Assembly (NCBI GenBank): GCA_902634555.1
Contig: CACPKO010000007.1
Span: 1 to 54,885 of the forward strand
Length of the DNA: 54,885 nt
Source: Actinomycetota bacterium
GTDB taxonomy: Bacteria > Actinomycetota > Acidimicrobiia > Acidimicrobiales > MedAcidi-G1
Reading direction: 5' to 3'
Made by a program: the position numbers and the translations under genes. The notes under the pieces are model-generated. The model was not told the DNA's origin. It ran no database searches and saw only the letters and a program-made list of their open reading frames with translations. This document shows positions 19,804 to 30,564 of the stretch, one piece after another. The first letter of the stretch is position 1; every line of letters begins with the position of its first letter.

Positions 19804-20913
19804 ATGAAGGCTCTTTCTGAGATCACGGCTAAAGATGGAAAAGCGAGGCTTAGTGAAGTTACTCTCGCTAACGGAAAATTTCAAACCCCGTGTTTCATGC
19901 CTGTTGGAACCCGTGGTGCAGTAAAGCATTTATCTTCTCTTGATATGAAAGATTTAAATGCTGAAATAATTCTTGGAAATACGTATCATCTGATGCTTCG
20001 GCCAGGAGCAGACCTCATTAAAAAACATGGAGGTCTTGGAAAATTTGCGAACTGGGACGGACTAACTCTCACGGATTCAGGCGGGTATCAAATTTTTTCT
20101 TTGAAACCCAAAGTTGAAGATGAAGGAGCAACTTTTCGCTCAATCTATGATGGCTCGTCGCATCATCTGACACCAGAGTCTGCAAGTTCTATACAGGCAG
20201 ATTTAGGAGCGGATATACAAATGGTTCTAGACGTTTGTTCTGCTCTCCCTGCAGAAAGAAACGTCCTTAAAGATGCAGTAGATAGAACAGCTTTGTGGGC
20301 AGAGCGCGCTCGAACAGCCTTTCTAACTCATCCAACAGCAAATGAAAAGCAAAGCCAGTTTGGGATTGTTCAAGGCGGCACTGATACTTCGTTGCGAATT
20401 GAAAGCACTGAAAGAACCGTAGAAGTGGGATTTGACGGCTACGCCATAGGCGGTTTGAGCGTAGGGGAAGGAAGATCTGAAATGCTGGAGCCAGTAGATG
20501 TAGTTACAGATCTTTTACCAGAAGACCAGCCACGTTATTTCATGGGATTAGGTGATCCAGTTGGAATAGTTGAAGTAGTTGCAAGAGGAGTGGACATGTT
20601 TGATTGTGTACTACCTACTCGACTGGCACGACACGGAACTGTGTTGACTTCTACAGGACGCATCAACCTTAGTAACGCTCGCTTCATTGGTGATGATCAA
20701 CCGTTAGACCCCACTTTTGAGAACAGTCCTGCGTCAAGTTGGAGCCGAAGTTACTTACGTCACCTTTTAGTCACTGGCGAACCGACGGCTCCGAGAATAC
20801 TTACTTTGCATAACTTGGCATGGATGTTTGATTTTGTTTCCAAACTAAGAAAATCAATAGTTGATGGAGAATTCGAAGAATTTCATAAACAAACTCTGGA
20901 AATATGGGGTTGA
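19804..20913 (+). CDS. tgt: tRNA-guanine(34) transglycosylase, with apparent loss of zinc-site cysteines
   Basis: TPCFMPVGTRGAVK, LTDSGGYQIFSL, YAIGGLSVGEG, GVDMFDCVLPTRLARHG, TLHNL. CxCxxC position reads FENSPA. Confidence 0.95.
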   Translation: MKALSEITAKDGKARLSEVTLANGKFQTPCFMPVGTRGAVKHLSSLDMKDLNAEIILGNTYHLMLRPGADLIKKHGGLGKFANWDGLTLTDSGGYQIFSLKPKVEDEGATFRSIYDGSSHHLTPESASSIQADLGADIQMVLDVCSALPAERNVLKDAVDRTALWAERARTAFLTHPTANEKQSQFGIVQGGTDTSLRIESTERTVEVGFDGYAIGGLSVGEGRSEMLEPVDVVTDLLPEDQPRYFMGLGDPVGIVEVVARGVDMFDCVLPTRLARHGTVLTSTGRINLSNARFIGDDQPLDPTFENSPASSWSRSYLRHLLVTGEPTAPRILTLHNLAWMFDFVSKLRKSIVDGEFEEFHKQTLEIWG

Positions 20914-20990
20914 CTTCTAAAATTAGAGTAGAAATAGTAACTATCACCGTAGGCTTTCAAAGTCCTCATTAGTTAAAAGAAAGAAATCAA

Positions 20991-21290
20991 ATGAGTTTTC
21001 TCCCCTTAATAATTATTTTCGGAGTCATGTACTTCCTTATGATCCGACCTCAACAAAAAAAGATGAAGTTACAGAGAGCTCTGATCGAGTCGGTCAAAGC
21101 TGGAGATGAAGTCGTTCTCAATTCAGGAATCTTTGGAGTAGTTCGTGAAGTAGAAGGCGACGTGGTTTGGTTAGAAGTCGCCGGAGATTTAGAACTTAAA
21201 GTTTTTAAGGGCGCTATTGACCAAAGATTTAATCCTCCAGCAGAAGCAACAGAATCAGAGATACCAGAAGAAGACTCTCCGATTGAGTAA
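20991..21290 (+). CDS. yajC: Preprotein translocase subunit YajC
   Basis: MYFLMIRPQQKKMK, KAGDEVVLNSGIFGVV; upstream of secDF. Confidence 0.93.
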   Translation: MSFLPLIIIFGVMYFLMIRPQQKKMKLQRALIESVKAGDEVVLNSGIFGVVREVEGDVVWLEVAGDLELKVFKGAIDQRFNPPAEATESEIPEEDSPIE

Positions 21291-21297
21291 TTAATTT

Positions 21298-22803
21298 ATG
21301 CAGCGTCGGCAGACCTTCTTCTTTGTAGGAATAGTTTTATTAACTCTTACTTCAGTGTTACTTACAGCGTTGTGGGGAAATAAACCTCTTCTCGGTCTCG
21401 ATTTACAAGGTGGAGTTTCCGTAAGACTGACCGCTGTTGAGCCGGCTGACGACGAAATGCTCGATCAGGCAGTTGAAATCATTCGTGCAAGAGTTGATGG
21501 TTTAGGTGTAGCTGAGCCTGAGATTTCAAGAACTGCGCAAGGTGTCATGGTCTCATTGCCAGGGGTTGACGATCAAGGAAGAGCTTTGGAGCTAGTCGGG
21601 ACCACTGCCGAGCTTAGATTCCGTCCGGTTTGTGACACTTTGCCTCCACTTGTTGAAGAAGTAGAACCGGTTGTTGCAAGTGGTGAATTGGGTGCTGCTC
21701 CAGTCTCTTGTTCGCCGGTACTAAATGGGGAAGTCATTCCTGCCACAGGACGAGATGGAATAACGCCACCAGAAGAAGATAAGGCTGAACACTTTGTGAT
21801 TCTTACTGATGACCAAGCACCAGGAGGAATTTTTGGACGACGATTGCTACTAGGCCCTTCAATCCTGACCGGAGATGGATTAAGTGGAGCCGATGCCGAT
21901 TTTGTTAACTTCGAATGGGGCATATCTGTCACTATGAAAGACGGAGATCAAGGAATCGGGGCCTTCAATGCAATAGCTTCTGAATGCTTTACCGGCACAA
22001 TCTTCTGTCCCGTGCAAGCAGGGAGCAACAGAGGGCAGGTTGCTTTAGTTCTTGACAGTCAAGTAATAACCGCACCAGTAATTAATGCTCCTGCATTTGA
22101 AAAAGATGCAATTTTAATTTCAGGTGCCTATGAGAAGCAGGAAGCTGAAGATGCAGCTTTAGCTTTACGGTACGGAGCTCTTCCCATTGAACTAGTTGCA
22201 GAAAACACTCAGTTAGTGTCAGCCACCATTGGAGAAGATTCTCTAGAAGCAGGAGTAATCGCAGGTTTAATTGGGTTAGCAGTCGTAGCTATTTTCATTC
22301 TTCTTTACTATCGCCTTTTAGGCCTTATAGCTTTACTGAGTCTCGCAATTTCAGGATCATTGCTGTGGGCAATTATTTCCCACCTAGGAACTCAGTCAGG
22401 TCTTGCTCTTACTCTGGCAGGTATCACAGGAATCATTGTCGCGATCGGAGTTTCAGTCGATTCCAATGTTGTTTATTTTGAACATTTAAAAGAAGATATT
22501 CGTGATGGACGAACTGCCCGCTCCGCCGTAGATCGCGCTTTCAAGCCTGCATATTCAACGATAGTAAAAGCCAATACAGCCTCACTTATAGGAGCGGGAC
22601 TTCTATGGTGGCTGACCGTTGGAGCGGTAAGAGGTTTCGCTCTTTACTTAGGACTCGCGACAATTCTTGATCTTGTAGCAACATATTTCTTTATGGGGCC
22701 CGCTATTAAACTTCTCTCTAAAACAAGGTTATTTGCAACTAAGCCAGAACGTTTTGGACTTCCGGCCATTGGTTCAGTTGAATTGGTTGGAGGTGAAAAA
22801 TGA
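21298..22803 (+). CDS. secD: Protein translocase subunit SecD
   Basis: LGLDLQGGVSVRL, RVDGLGVAEPEI, C-terminal TM domain AIGVSVDSNVVYFEHLKEDIRDGRT. Confidence 0.96.
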   Translation: MQRRQTFFFVGIVLLTLTSVLLTALWGNKPLLGLDLQGGVSVRLTAVEPADDEMLDQAVEIIRARVDGLGVAEPEISRTAQGVMVSLPGVDDQGRALELVGTTAELRFRPVCDTLPPLVEEVEPVVASGELGAAPVSCSPVLNGEVIPATGRDGITPPEEDKAEHFVILTDDQAPGGIFGRRLLLGPSILTGDGLSGADADFVNFEWGISVTMKDGDQGIGAFNAIASECFTGTIFCPVQAGSNRGQVALVLDSQVITAPVINAPAFEKDAILISGAYEKQEAEDAALALRYGALPIELVAENTQLVSATIGEDSLEAGVIAGLIGLAVVAIFILLYYRLLGLIALLSLAISGSLLWAIISHLGTQSGLALTLAGITGIIVAIGVSVDSNVVYFEHLKEDIRDGRTARSAVDRAFKPAYSTIVKANTASLIGAGLLWWLTVGAVRGFALYLGLATILDLVATYFFMGPAIKLLSKTRLFATKPERFGLPAIGSVELVGGEK

Positions 22804-23900
22804 TCCGCTCACTTCGCCGTTTGTATGCAGGAGAAACTCCAATTGATTATCCGCAATGGTGGAGACGGACTGTACTCATCTCCGCAGTCCTAGTGGTAGC
22901 GAGCATCGCTTCTTTCTTTGTAAGAGGTTTAAACCTTGGAATAGATTTTGAAGGGGGAACGTCTTATGAAGTCAGATCTGCTGGAACGTCTGTCGCAGAA
23001 GCACGAGAGATCGTTTCTTCTGTTGGCTTAGAAGATGCACGTATCCAAATAGTTGATGAAGAAATTCTGAGAATTCGATCTGACATTTCAGATCCTGATC
23101 AAACATCAGAGATCCGCGATTTTCTAAATACCGAGTTAGGGCAGGTTGAAACATTTGAACAAGTTGGGCCAACTTGGGGAAGCGAAGTCACCAGCAAGGC
23201 GATCCGAGCGTTGGTGATCTTTTTTGCGGTTGTAGCGATTTATATAACAATACGACTTGAGTGGAAAATGGCTCTAGGAGCGTTATTGGCAGTGAGTCAT
23301 GACATTTTGATAAGCATCGGGATCTACTCAATGTTTCAGTTAGAGATTACGCCAGCAACCATTATTGCGTTCCTCACGATTATGGGGTACTCGCTTTATG
23401 ACACAATCGTTGTTTACGACAAAGTTAGAGAAATCGTCGGACGATTGGGAGCTACTGATCGCTACCGATATGCCGAACTAATGAATTTAGCTCTGAACAG
23501 AGTGACTATGCGCTCCATCAATACAAGTATTACTTCCGCTATTCCTGTCATTTCTCTACTCTTAATCGGCTCCCTTTTACTTGGCGCAGCCACACTTCAA
23601 GAATTCGCAGTCGCTTTATTAGTTGGAATAATAGTGGGGTCATATTCTTCTTTATTTATCGCATCTTCCTTGGTTTCTATATTGAAGACAAGAGAACCTA
23701 GATGGAGAGAAATTGAGAAAAAAATATTAAGAAAAGACTCAGATGCAAATTCCACTCGAAGCATTGATCCAAAAGATGTAGTTCAACTCGACCCACGATC
23801 CAGCGACCGAACCAGTGGTCCAGCCCGAGGAAAACCAACTCAGGTACAACGTTCAGCAGGAGGGGCTCCGCCACGCCCAAGAAAGAAACGGCGACGATAG
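22800..23900 (+). CDS. secF: Protein translocase subunit SecF
   Basis: LNLGIDFEGGTSYEV, IMGYSLYDTIVVYDKVRE, basic C-terminus PRKKRRR. Confidence 0.96.
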   Translation: MIRSLRRLYAGETPIDYPQWWRRTVLISAVLVVASIASFFVRGLNLGIDFEGGTSYEVRSAGTSVAEAREIVSSVGLEDARIQIVDEEILRIRSDISDPDQTSEIRDFLNTELGQVETFEQVGPTWGSEVTSKAIRALVIFFAVVAIYITIRLEWKMALGALLAVSHDILISIGIYSMFQLEITPATIIAFLTIMGYSLYDTIVVYDKVREIVGRLGATDRYRYAELMNLALNRVTMRSINTSITSAIPVISLLLIGSLLLGAATLQEFAVALLVGIIVGSYSSLFIASSLVSILKTREPRWREIEKKILRKDSDANSTRSIDPKDVVQLDPRSSDRTSGPARGKPTQVQRSAGGAPPRPRKKRRR

Positions 23901-23965
23901 AGATTCCAAGTCAGGTTAAAGACCGATACCGTGGTGCTATGGATACCAAGTTTGGAGAATGCTAA

Positions 23966-26188
23966 ATGGTAGCTGTTCACCGTGTCCTCCCTTGGCGTAG
24001 ACGTCCTCAAAATGAGGTTTCCGAAACTTCAACTTTGTTAACTGTCTTTCATGAACATCACCCAAATCACGAGCCAAAACTTATTGAAAAGGCATATCAG
24101 CTAGCCCTCAAAGCACATGAAGGGCAAATGAGAAAATCAGGGGAGCCCTATATTCATCACCCAATGGCGGTGGCAACCATAGTGGCAAAGCAAGGGCTTG
24201 ATGAAGTGACAATTGCAGCTGCGCTACTTCACGATGCCGTAGAAGATACCAAAATAGAACTTTCTTATTTAGAAGAAGAGTTCGGTTCTGAAGTAGCACT
24301 CATAGTAGATGGAGTCACAAAATTAGATCGCCTTAATTTTGACTCTAAAGAAGATCAACAAGCAGCAAGTATGAGAAAAATGCTAGTTGCATTAGCAAAA
24401 GATCTTCGAGTACTGATTATCAAATTAGCTGACAGGCTCCACAACATGCGGACGCTAGCTGCGTTACCTGAATTTAAACAAGAACGAACAGCACGCGAGA
24501 CTTTAGACATTTATGCGCCACTAGCGCATCGCTTAGGTATGGAGGAAGTAAAAGTCCAATTAGAAGATCTGTCACTAGCAACTCTTTACCCAAAGCGCTA
24601 TAGCGAAATTGATCAAATGGTTTACAACCAAGCACCCGAGCGAGATCTTTACTTAACGCAAATGGTAGGAGAAGTTGAAAGCCGGTTTGAAGAACTGGGC
24701 ATAAAAGCAGAGGTTGGTGGCCGGCCAAAACATCTATGGAGCATCTATGAAAAAATGATCGTGAAAGGGCGTTCATTCGAAGAGATACATGACTTAGTGG
24801 GCATAAGAGTCTTAGTAAAAAATGTAAGAGACTGCTATGCGGCTCTTGGTTCAATTCACGCAGTATGGAAACCAGTACAAGGCCGTTTTAAGGACTATGT
24901 GGCCATGCCGAAATTTAACCTCTACCAATCCTTGCATACCACAGTGATCGGGCCTCAAGGAAAACAAGTCGAATTTCAAATCCGCACATATGACATGCAT
25001 CGCCGAGCGGAATACGGTGTCGCTGCCCATTGGGACTACAAAGGTGTTGCCCCTGCAGATGAAATGGCGTGGTTAAGTCGGATAGTTGAATGGCAAGAAG
25101 AGACCACTGACCCAAGTACTTTTATGGAAAACCTCAAAATGGATCTTGAGCAAGATGAGATCTTCCTATTTACTCCTAAAGGAAAAGTCATAGCGTTACC
25201 AATCGGCGCTACAACAGTTGACTTTGCTTATGCGATCCATACAGAAGTAGGCCATGCCTGTGTAGGAGCAAGAGTAGATGGGCGTCTGGTACCTCTTGAA
25301 ACCAGACTCAACTCTGGTTCAATTGTTGAGATAGTTACTTCAAAGCAACCAGGAGCAGGACCCTCTCGCGATTGGTTGAAGTTTGTAGTTAGCCATCGTG
25401 CAGAAAATAGAATTCGTCACTGGTACTCGCGGGAACGTCGCGCTGAAGCAGTAGATAGAGGCCATGAAGAACTTATAGAAGAACTGCGTCAAGCGAATAT
25501 GCCAATAAAGAAAACTATTGACAGTGAAGTGTTCTCCGAAATAGCCGCTTCGCTGAATTACTTTGATATTGATTCCGTATACGCAGCCATTGGCGAAGGA
25601 AATTTATCTTCTAAGTCGCTTGTAAATAGAGTAGAGAGATCACTCCTCGCATCCGATCCTGAACAAGTAAAAAACGCATCATCTAATGTTCTTCGAGCTC
25701 GACCTCAACGTCGCACACAAGATGAAGTCGGAGTTCACGTTGAAGGCTTAGATGATCTCCTAGTCCGACTATCACGGTGCTGCACTCCGATGCCGCCAGA
25801 TGAAATCATGGGATTTGTAACACGTGGCCGAGGCGTCACAGTTCACCGAACTGACTGCGCGAACGCAGTATCACTTTCTGCAGATCAACCTGACCGGCTA
25901 ATAGATGTTGAATGGGACCAGCAAGCAGATGCTTTCTTTACTGCTTCAATAGAGGTGAAAGCTCTTGATCGACCGCTGCTGCTACGAGATCTAGTGAATG
26001 TTCTCGCCGACCATCAAATGAATGTAATTGGGGCTTCTACCATCACCAGTGAAGACGACAGAGTTGCACGCCTTAAATTTGATTTTGAACTAGGCGACCC
26101 TAGCCATCTGGACCCAATCATGCGGATAATGAGAGGTATTCATTCTGTTTATGATGTTTATCGAGTGGTGCCTGGACAAAACACTTAG
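23966..26188 (+). CDS. relA: Bifunctional (p)ppGpp synthetase/hydrolase, RelA/SpoT family
   Basis: HD motif LLHDAVEDT, synthetase RFKDYVAMPKFNLYQSLHTTV (RXKD-type), TGS VDFAYAIHTEVGH, C-terminal ACT-like domain. Confidence 0.96.
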   Translation: MVAVHRVLPWRRRPQNEVSETSTLLTVFHEHHPNHEPKLIEKAYQLALKAHEGQMRKSGEPYIHHPMAVATIVAKQGLDEVTIAAALLHDAVEDTKIELSYLEEEFGSEVALIVDGVTKLDRLNFDSKEDQQAASMRKMLVALAKDLRVLIIKLADRLHNMRTLAALPEFKQERTARETLDIYAPLAHRLGMEEVKVQLEDLSLATLYPKRYSEIDQMVYNQAPERDLYLTQMVGEVESRFEELGIKAEVGGRPKHLWSIYEKMIVKGRSFEEIHDLVGIRVLVKNVRDCYAALGSIHAVWKPVQGRFKDYVAMPKFNLYQSLHTTVIGPQGKQVEFQIRTYDMHRRAEYGVAAHWDYKGVAPADEMAWLSRIVEWQEETTDPSTFMENLKMDLEQDEIFLFTPKGKVIALPIGATTVDFAYAIHTEVGHACVGARVDGRLVPLETRLNSGSIVEIVTSKQPGAGPSRDWLKFVVSHRAENRIRHWYSRERRAEAVDRGHEELIEELRQANMPIKKTIDSEVFSEIAASLNYFDIDSVYAAIGEGNLSSKSLVNRVERSLLASDPEQVKNASSNVLRARPQRRTQDEVGVHVEGLDDLLVRLSRCCTPMPPDEIMGFVTRGRGVTVHRTDCANAVSLSADQPDRLIDVEWDQQADAFFTASIEVKALDRPLLLRDLVNVLADHQMNVIGASTITSEDDRVARLKFDFELGDPSHLDPIMRIMRGIHSVYDVYRVVPGQNT

Positions 26189-26232
26189 TGATGAAGCCCA
26201 TCTAGTCCCTTCAGGCGAGTAACCTTGCCAAC

Positions 26233-27492
26233 GTGAATGAATTAAATTTTCGAGCACCAAAAGGAACCAGAGATATTCTTTGGCCTGACTCTGAGCGTCA
26301 TCAACGGCTTGTTGATATTTTTTCTGCAGTAGTGGGTGAAGCCGGATATACACAAGTCATCACTCCTATGTTTGAACACATCGAAGTATTCCAACGCTTA
26401 GGTGACGCAACCGATGTCGTTAGAAAAGAGATGTATGACTTTCAAGACAAAGGTGGAAGGCATTTAGCTTTACGTCCAGAACAAACAGCTTCCGTTGTTC
26501 GGGCATTCGCAGAACACCGCCCCAATATTCCTTGGAAAGCTTGGTACACCGGACCAAATTTTCGTTATGAACGAGCTCAAAAAGGGAGGTTCCGTCAATT
26601 CAGCCAAGTAGGAGTAGAAGCATTAGGAACAGAAGATCCATATTTAGATGTTGAGGTAATGGCACTTGCTTGGCGTTTTTACGAGCGCCTTGGGTTGAGC
26701 CAAATAAAACTTGAAGTTAATTCGCTGGGCAACAAAGATGATCGAGTTCATTTCATGGATGCTTTAAGTCAACACTTTGAGAAATACCTAAAAGATCTCA
26801 GCGAAGAATCACAAAAAACTTTAGAAGTTAATCCCTTACGAGTTCTTGATTCCAACAGAGAACAAGATAGCGATCTGATTGCATCAGCTCCCAGCATGAT
26901 TGATTTCCTTTCTGAAGATGCAAAGAAGCATTTCTCGCTAGTTCAAGAAGGTTTAGACGCCTTAGATATCCCATTTATCGTTAACTCAAAGTTGGTGCGT
27001 GGACTTGACTACTACGTTCGAACTGCCTTTGAGTTTGTTGCAGAAAGCTTTGATGCTGCACAGAACGCTGTTGGTGGTGGTGGCCGTTATGACGGTCTCG
27101 CCGAAGACCTTGGCGGTCCGCCTACACCAGGTGTTGGATTCGCCATAGGTTCAGATCGGACTTTGTTGGCCTGCGAGGCAGAAGGAGTATTTCAAACATT
27201 AGAGCCAGTAACAGAAGTTTTTGTTGTTGATACGACGGGAGGGCTAGCCGCCCTTTCACTCACAGATCAATTAAGATCTGCAGGATTTAAAACAGACAGA
27301 GCGTGGGACAACCGCTCAATGAAAGCACAAATGAAAGCAGCTGATAAAAGCGGAGCCTTGATCGCAGTAATTGTAGGTGAAGAGGAGTTGGCGACTGATA
27401 CCGTCACTTTGAGGGATTTACGCGAATCCACTGATCAGATCGAAATAGAAAAAGAAATCATAATAGAGACTCTCCGAAAGAGGCTTCGTTGA
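26233..27492 (+). CDS. hisS: Histidine--tRNA ligase
   Basis: RAPKGTRDILWPDS, ALRPEQTASVVRA, GLDYYVRTAFEF, GGGGRYDGL. Confidence 0.96.
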   Translation: MNELNFRAPKGTRDILWPDSERHQRLVDIFSAVVGEAGYTQVITPMFEHIEVFQRLGDATDVVRKEMYDFQDKGGRHLALRPEQTASVVRAFAEHRPNIPWKAWYTGPNFRYERAQKGRFRQFSQVGVEALGTEDPYLDVEVMALAWRFYERLGLSQIKLEVNSLGNKDDRVHFMDALSQHFEKYLKDLSEESQKTLEVNPLRVLDSNREQDSDLIASAPSMIDFLSEDAKKHFSLVQEGLDALDIPFIVNSKLVRGLDYYVRTAFEFVAESFDAAQNAVGGGGRYDGLAEDLGGPPTPGVGFAIGSDRTLLACEAEGVFQTLEPVTEVFVVDTTGGLAALSLTDQLRSAGFKTDRAWDNRSMKAQMKAADKSGALIAVIVGEEELATDTVTLRDLRESTDQIEIEKEIIIETLRKRLR

Positions 27493-29237
27493 CTACTAAC
27501 TCCAATTACTCGACAACTATGCGCACCGACCGGTGTGGAGATCTACGTTTAGCTGACGAAGGACGCACAGTGACTCTTTGCGGCTGGGTAAGTCGACGAC
27601 GTGAACACGGAGAACATTTGGCATTCATTGACTTGCGCGATCGGAGCGGAATAGTGCAAGTAGTAGTTGATGGGGCGCAAGACCTAAGAGCCGAATATGT
27701 CTTACAAATAAAAGGGGAGGTTCGGCAGAGACCAAATGAAACCACTAATGAATCTCTTGCAACAGGAGAAATTGAAATAGAAGCAAAAGAAGTTCTAGTT
27801 CTTTCTGAAGCAGAACCCCCACCTTTTCCTTTAGATGACCGTACTGAAATAGACGAAGTGCTACGTCTTCGGCACCGTTATGTTGATCTTCGAAGAGAGC
27901 GTATGCAAAGAAATCTTGCTATTCGCGCCAGAGTCAACAGTGCAATACGTAACGCGATGGAAGAGCAAGGTTTCACTGAAATAGAAACTCCGATGCTTAT
28001 AGCAAGCACTCCAGAGGGAGCAAGAGACTTTGTAGTTCCTTCACGAAAAGAGCCAGGTTCTTTTTACGCTCTTCCACAAAGCCCTCAAATATTTAAGCAA
28101 CTATGCATGGTCGGTGGCGTGGACCGCTATTACCAAATAGCCCGGTGTTTACGCGACGAAGATCTTCGAGCGGATCGCCAGTTTGAATTCATGCAACTTG
28201 ATGCTGAAGCAAGTTTTGTCACTCAAGAAGACGTACTGAAATTTATTTCTTATGCAGTTCTTTCTGCCGCTGAAAAAATCACTGGCGAGCAACAATCCGA
28301 AATTCCAAGAATGTCATGGCTGGAAGCGCAAGAACGATTTGGTAGCGATAAACCCGATACTAGATTTGGTCTTGAACTTGAGGAACTAACAGACATATTT
28401 TCTTCTACAGAGTTTCGCGCGTTCCAAGCTCCATGCATTAAAGGAATTCGTGTACCAAATGGATCGGACATATCTCGAAACCGTTTAGATGACTTGACAG
28501 AAAAATGTAAGCAATGGGGTGCTCAAGGATTGGTATGGATGAGAGTAGAGAAAGAGGAACTCAATTCCCCTGTTTCCAAATTCCTCACTGAAAAAGAGCA
28601 AATATCTCTTCGGGAAGCCATGAAAGCAGAAGAAGGAGACTTGCTTTTCCTGGTAGCAGACGAGCGACACTTAGTTCGTCACATATTAGGTTTACTTCGT
28701 TTAGAAATTGGACGTCCCCCTGTCACTGAAGGAGGACTGAATTTCTTATGGGTTGTAGATTTTCCTTTATTTGAAGGAGTTGATGAATCAGGGAACCCAC
28801 AGCCTGCGCATCATCCATTCACCATGCCTCATGAAGAAGATCTTGAATTGCTTGAAGCAGGAAAACTTTTAGAAGTCAGATCTCAAGCGTACGACCTTGT
28901 ATTAAATGGATGGGAACTTGGATCAGGAAGTGTTCGAATACACAGAAAAGAAATTCAAGAAAAAATCTTTGGACTTCTAGGAATAGAAGCAGAGGAAGCT
29001 CAGGAAAAATTTGGGTTCCTGCTTGATGCATTCAAATACGGAGCACCTCCACATGCAGGCTTTGCTTTCGGCATGGATCGCCTTACAGCTCTTCTTGCGG
29101 GAGAGGAAAACATTCGTGAAGTGATCGCATACCCAAAAACACAATCAGGGGCGGATCCGTTAACTTCAGCACCAAATCCGATTGATGACAAGCACCTAAC
29201 TGAACTCGGCCTTCGTGTACTTCCATCTCAGCAGTAA
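27489..29237 (+). CDS. aspS: Aspartate--tRNA(Asp/Asn) ligase
   Basis: VTLCGWVSRRREHGEHLAFIDLRDRSGIVQVV, RCLRDEDLRADRQFEFMQLD, GFAFGMDRLTALLAG. Confidence 0.96.
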   Translation: MTTNSNYSTTMRTDRCGDLRLADEGRTVTLCGWVSRRREHGEHLAFIDLRDRSGIVQVVVDGAQDLRAEYVLQIKGEVRQRPNETTNESLATGEIEIEAKEVLVLSEAEPPPFPLDDRTEIDEVLRLRHRYVDLRRERMQRNLAIRARVNSAIRNAMEEQGFTEIETPMLIASTPEGARDFVVPSRKEPGSFYALPQSPQIFKQLCMVGGVDRYYQIARCLRDEDLRADRQFEFMQLDAEASFVTQEDVLKFISYAVLSAAEKITGEQQSEIPRMSWLEAQERFGSDKPDTRFGLELEELTDIFSSTEFRAFQAPCIKGIRVPNGSDISRNRLDDLTEKCKQWGAQGLVWMRVEKEELNSPVSKFLTEKEQISLREAMKAEEGDLLFLVADERHLVRHILGLLRLEIGRPPVTEGGLNFLWVVDFPLFEGVDESGNPQPAHHPFTMPHEEDLELLEAGKLLEVRSQAYDLVLNGWELGSGSVRIHRKEIQEKIFGLLGIEAEEAQEKFGFLLDAFKYGAPPHAGFAFGMDRLTALLAGEENIREVIAYPKTQSGADPLTSAPNPIDDKHLTELGLRVLPSQQ

Positions 29238-29251
29238 CGAAAGGCGTTAAT

Positions 29252-30562
29252 TTGCCAGACAGCCTGTTTACAAGTGCAGCCACTGAGCGTTTGTCTCGCC
29301 GCTCTCCATTAGCAGCGCGACTTAGACCAAATCAGCTAGATGAAATCGTGGGCCAAGACCACTTGGTGGGTGAAGGTAAACCTTTACGCTGTTTAGTTGA
29401 ATCTGACCAACTTTCATCACTAATTTTTTGGGGCCCTCCTGGAACTGGGAAAACGAGTCTTGCCAGACTGGTTGCAAAAGTTACAGCTAAAGATTTCATT
29501 GAACTCTCCGCTGTAAATGCAACAGTGAAAGACGTAAGAGAAACAATTGAACAAGCTGAAAAACGTTTAGGCGAACAGGACATCGGAACAATTCTCTTTC
29601 TGGATGAAGTGCATCGTTTCAATAAAGCACAACAAGATGCTCTCCTGCCATCGGTAGAAACAGGACTATTAATACTTATTGGGGCTACCACTGAAAACCC
29701 ATTCTTCGAAGTGAATCCGCCACTTTTATCACGATCAACTCTTTTCCGCTTAGAACCTTTATCAGAAATCGCTATCCGGAAACTTCTAGACCGCGGCTTA
29801 ACCGCAGAAGGTCTTCAAGCAGATGAAGACGCCCTTAATTTAATTGTGGGGAGATCTTCCGGAGATGGCCGCCATGCATTAACAAGTCTTGAAGTAGCAG
29901 CAGCCTTAGCAATAGGACGCAAAAGTGAACGACTTGAACTTGTTGACGCAGAATTTGCTTTAGGGACAAAAGCATTAAGTTATGGTCGAGACGATCACTT
30001 CGACGTTATTAGCGCATTCATAAAGAGCATCAGAGGCTCAGATGTAGACGCAGGACTGTATTGGCTAGCCCGCATGCTTCAAGCAGGAGAGGATGCAAGA
30101 TTTATAGCGCGAAGGTTAGTGATCCTTGCTAGTGAAGATATTGGAATGGCTGACCCAATGTCTCTACTGATAGCTGACGCGGCAGCGAGAGCGGTGGAAT
30201 TCGTAGGTTTACCTGAAGCACAACTGAACCTTGCACAGGCAGTAGTGCATTTAGCTACTGCTCCGAAGTCAAATAGAGTCACAAAAGCAATTTTTGCTGC
30301 GAAAGAAGATGTTCAAGAGAGTGGAGTTGGCAAAGTTCCAAAGCATTTACGTGATGCTCATTATCAAGCAGCCGCAACATTAGGTCACGGCGAGGGCTAT
30401 GAATATCCACACAATGATCCACGAGGATGGGTAGAGCAAATTTACCGCCCACCTGAAGTAGATGAAAATATCTACTACGATCCTTCTACCCATGGATTTG
30501 AAGAAGAAGTAGCACGTCGTATGTCTATGCGAACGCCATCTCAAAAGAAAGAAGGAGTTTAG
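29252..30562 (+). CDS. rarA: Replication-associated recombination protein A (MgsA-type AAA ATPase)
   Basis: WGPPGTGKTSLARLVA, LFLDEVHRFNKAQQDALLP, ATTENPFFEVN, KHLRDAHY; TTG start. Confidence 0.93.
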   Translation: MPDSLFTSAATERLSRRSPLAARLRPNQLDEIVGQDHLVGEGKPLRCLVESDQLSSLIFWGPPGTGKTSLARLVAKVTAKDFIELSAVNATVKDVRETIEQAEKRLGEQDIGTILFLDEVHRFNKAQQDALLPSVETGLLILIGATTENPFFEVNPPLLSRSTLFRLEPLSEIAIRKLLDRGLTAEGLQADEDALNLIVGRSSGDGRHALTSLEVAAALAIGRKSERLELVDAEFALGTKALSYGRDDHFDVISAFIKSIRGSDVDAGLYWLARMLQAGEDARFIARRLVILASEDIGMADPMSLLIADAAARAVEFVGLPEAQLNLAQAVVHLATAPKSNRVTKAIFAAKEDVQESGVGKVPKHLRDAHYQAAATLGHGEGYEYPHNDPRGWVEQIYRPPEVDENIYYDPSTHGFEEEVARRMSMRTPSQKKEGV

Positions 30563-30564
30563 AA

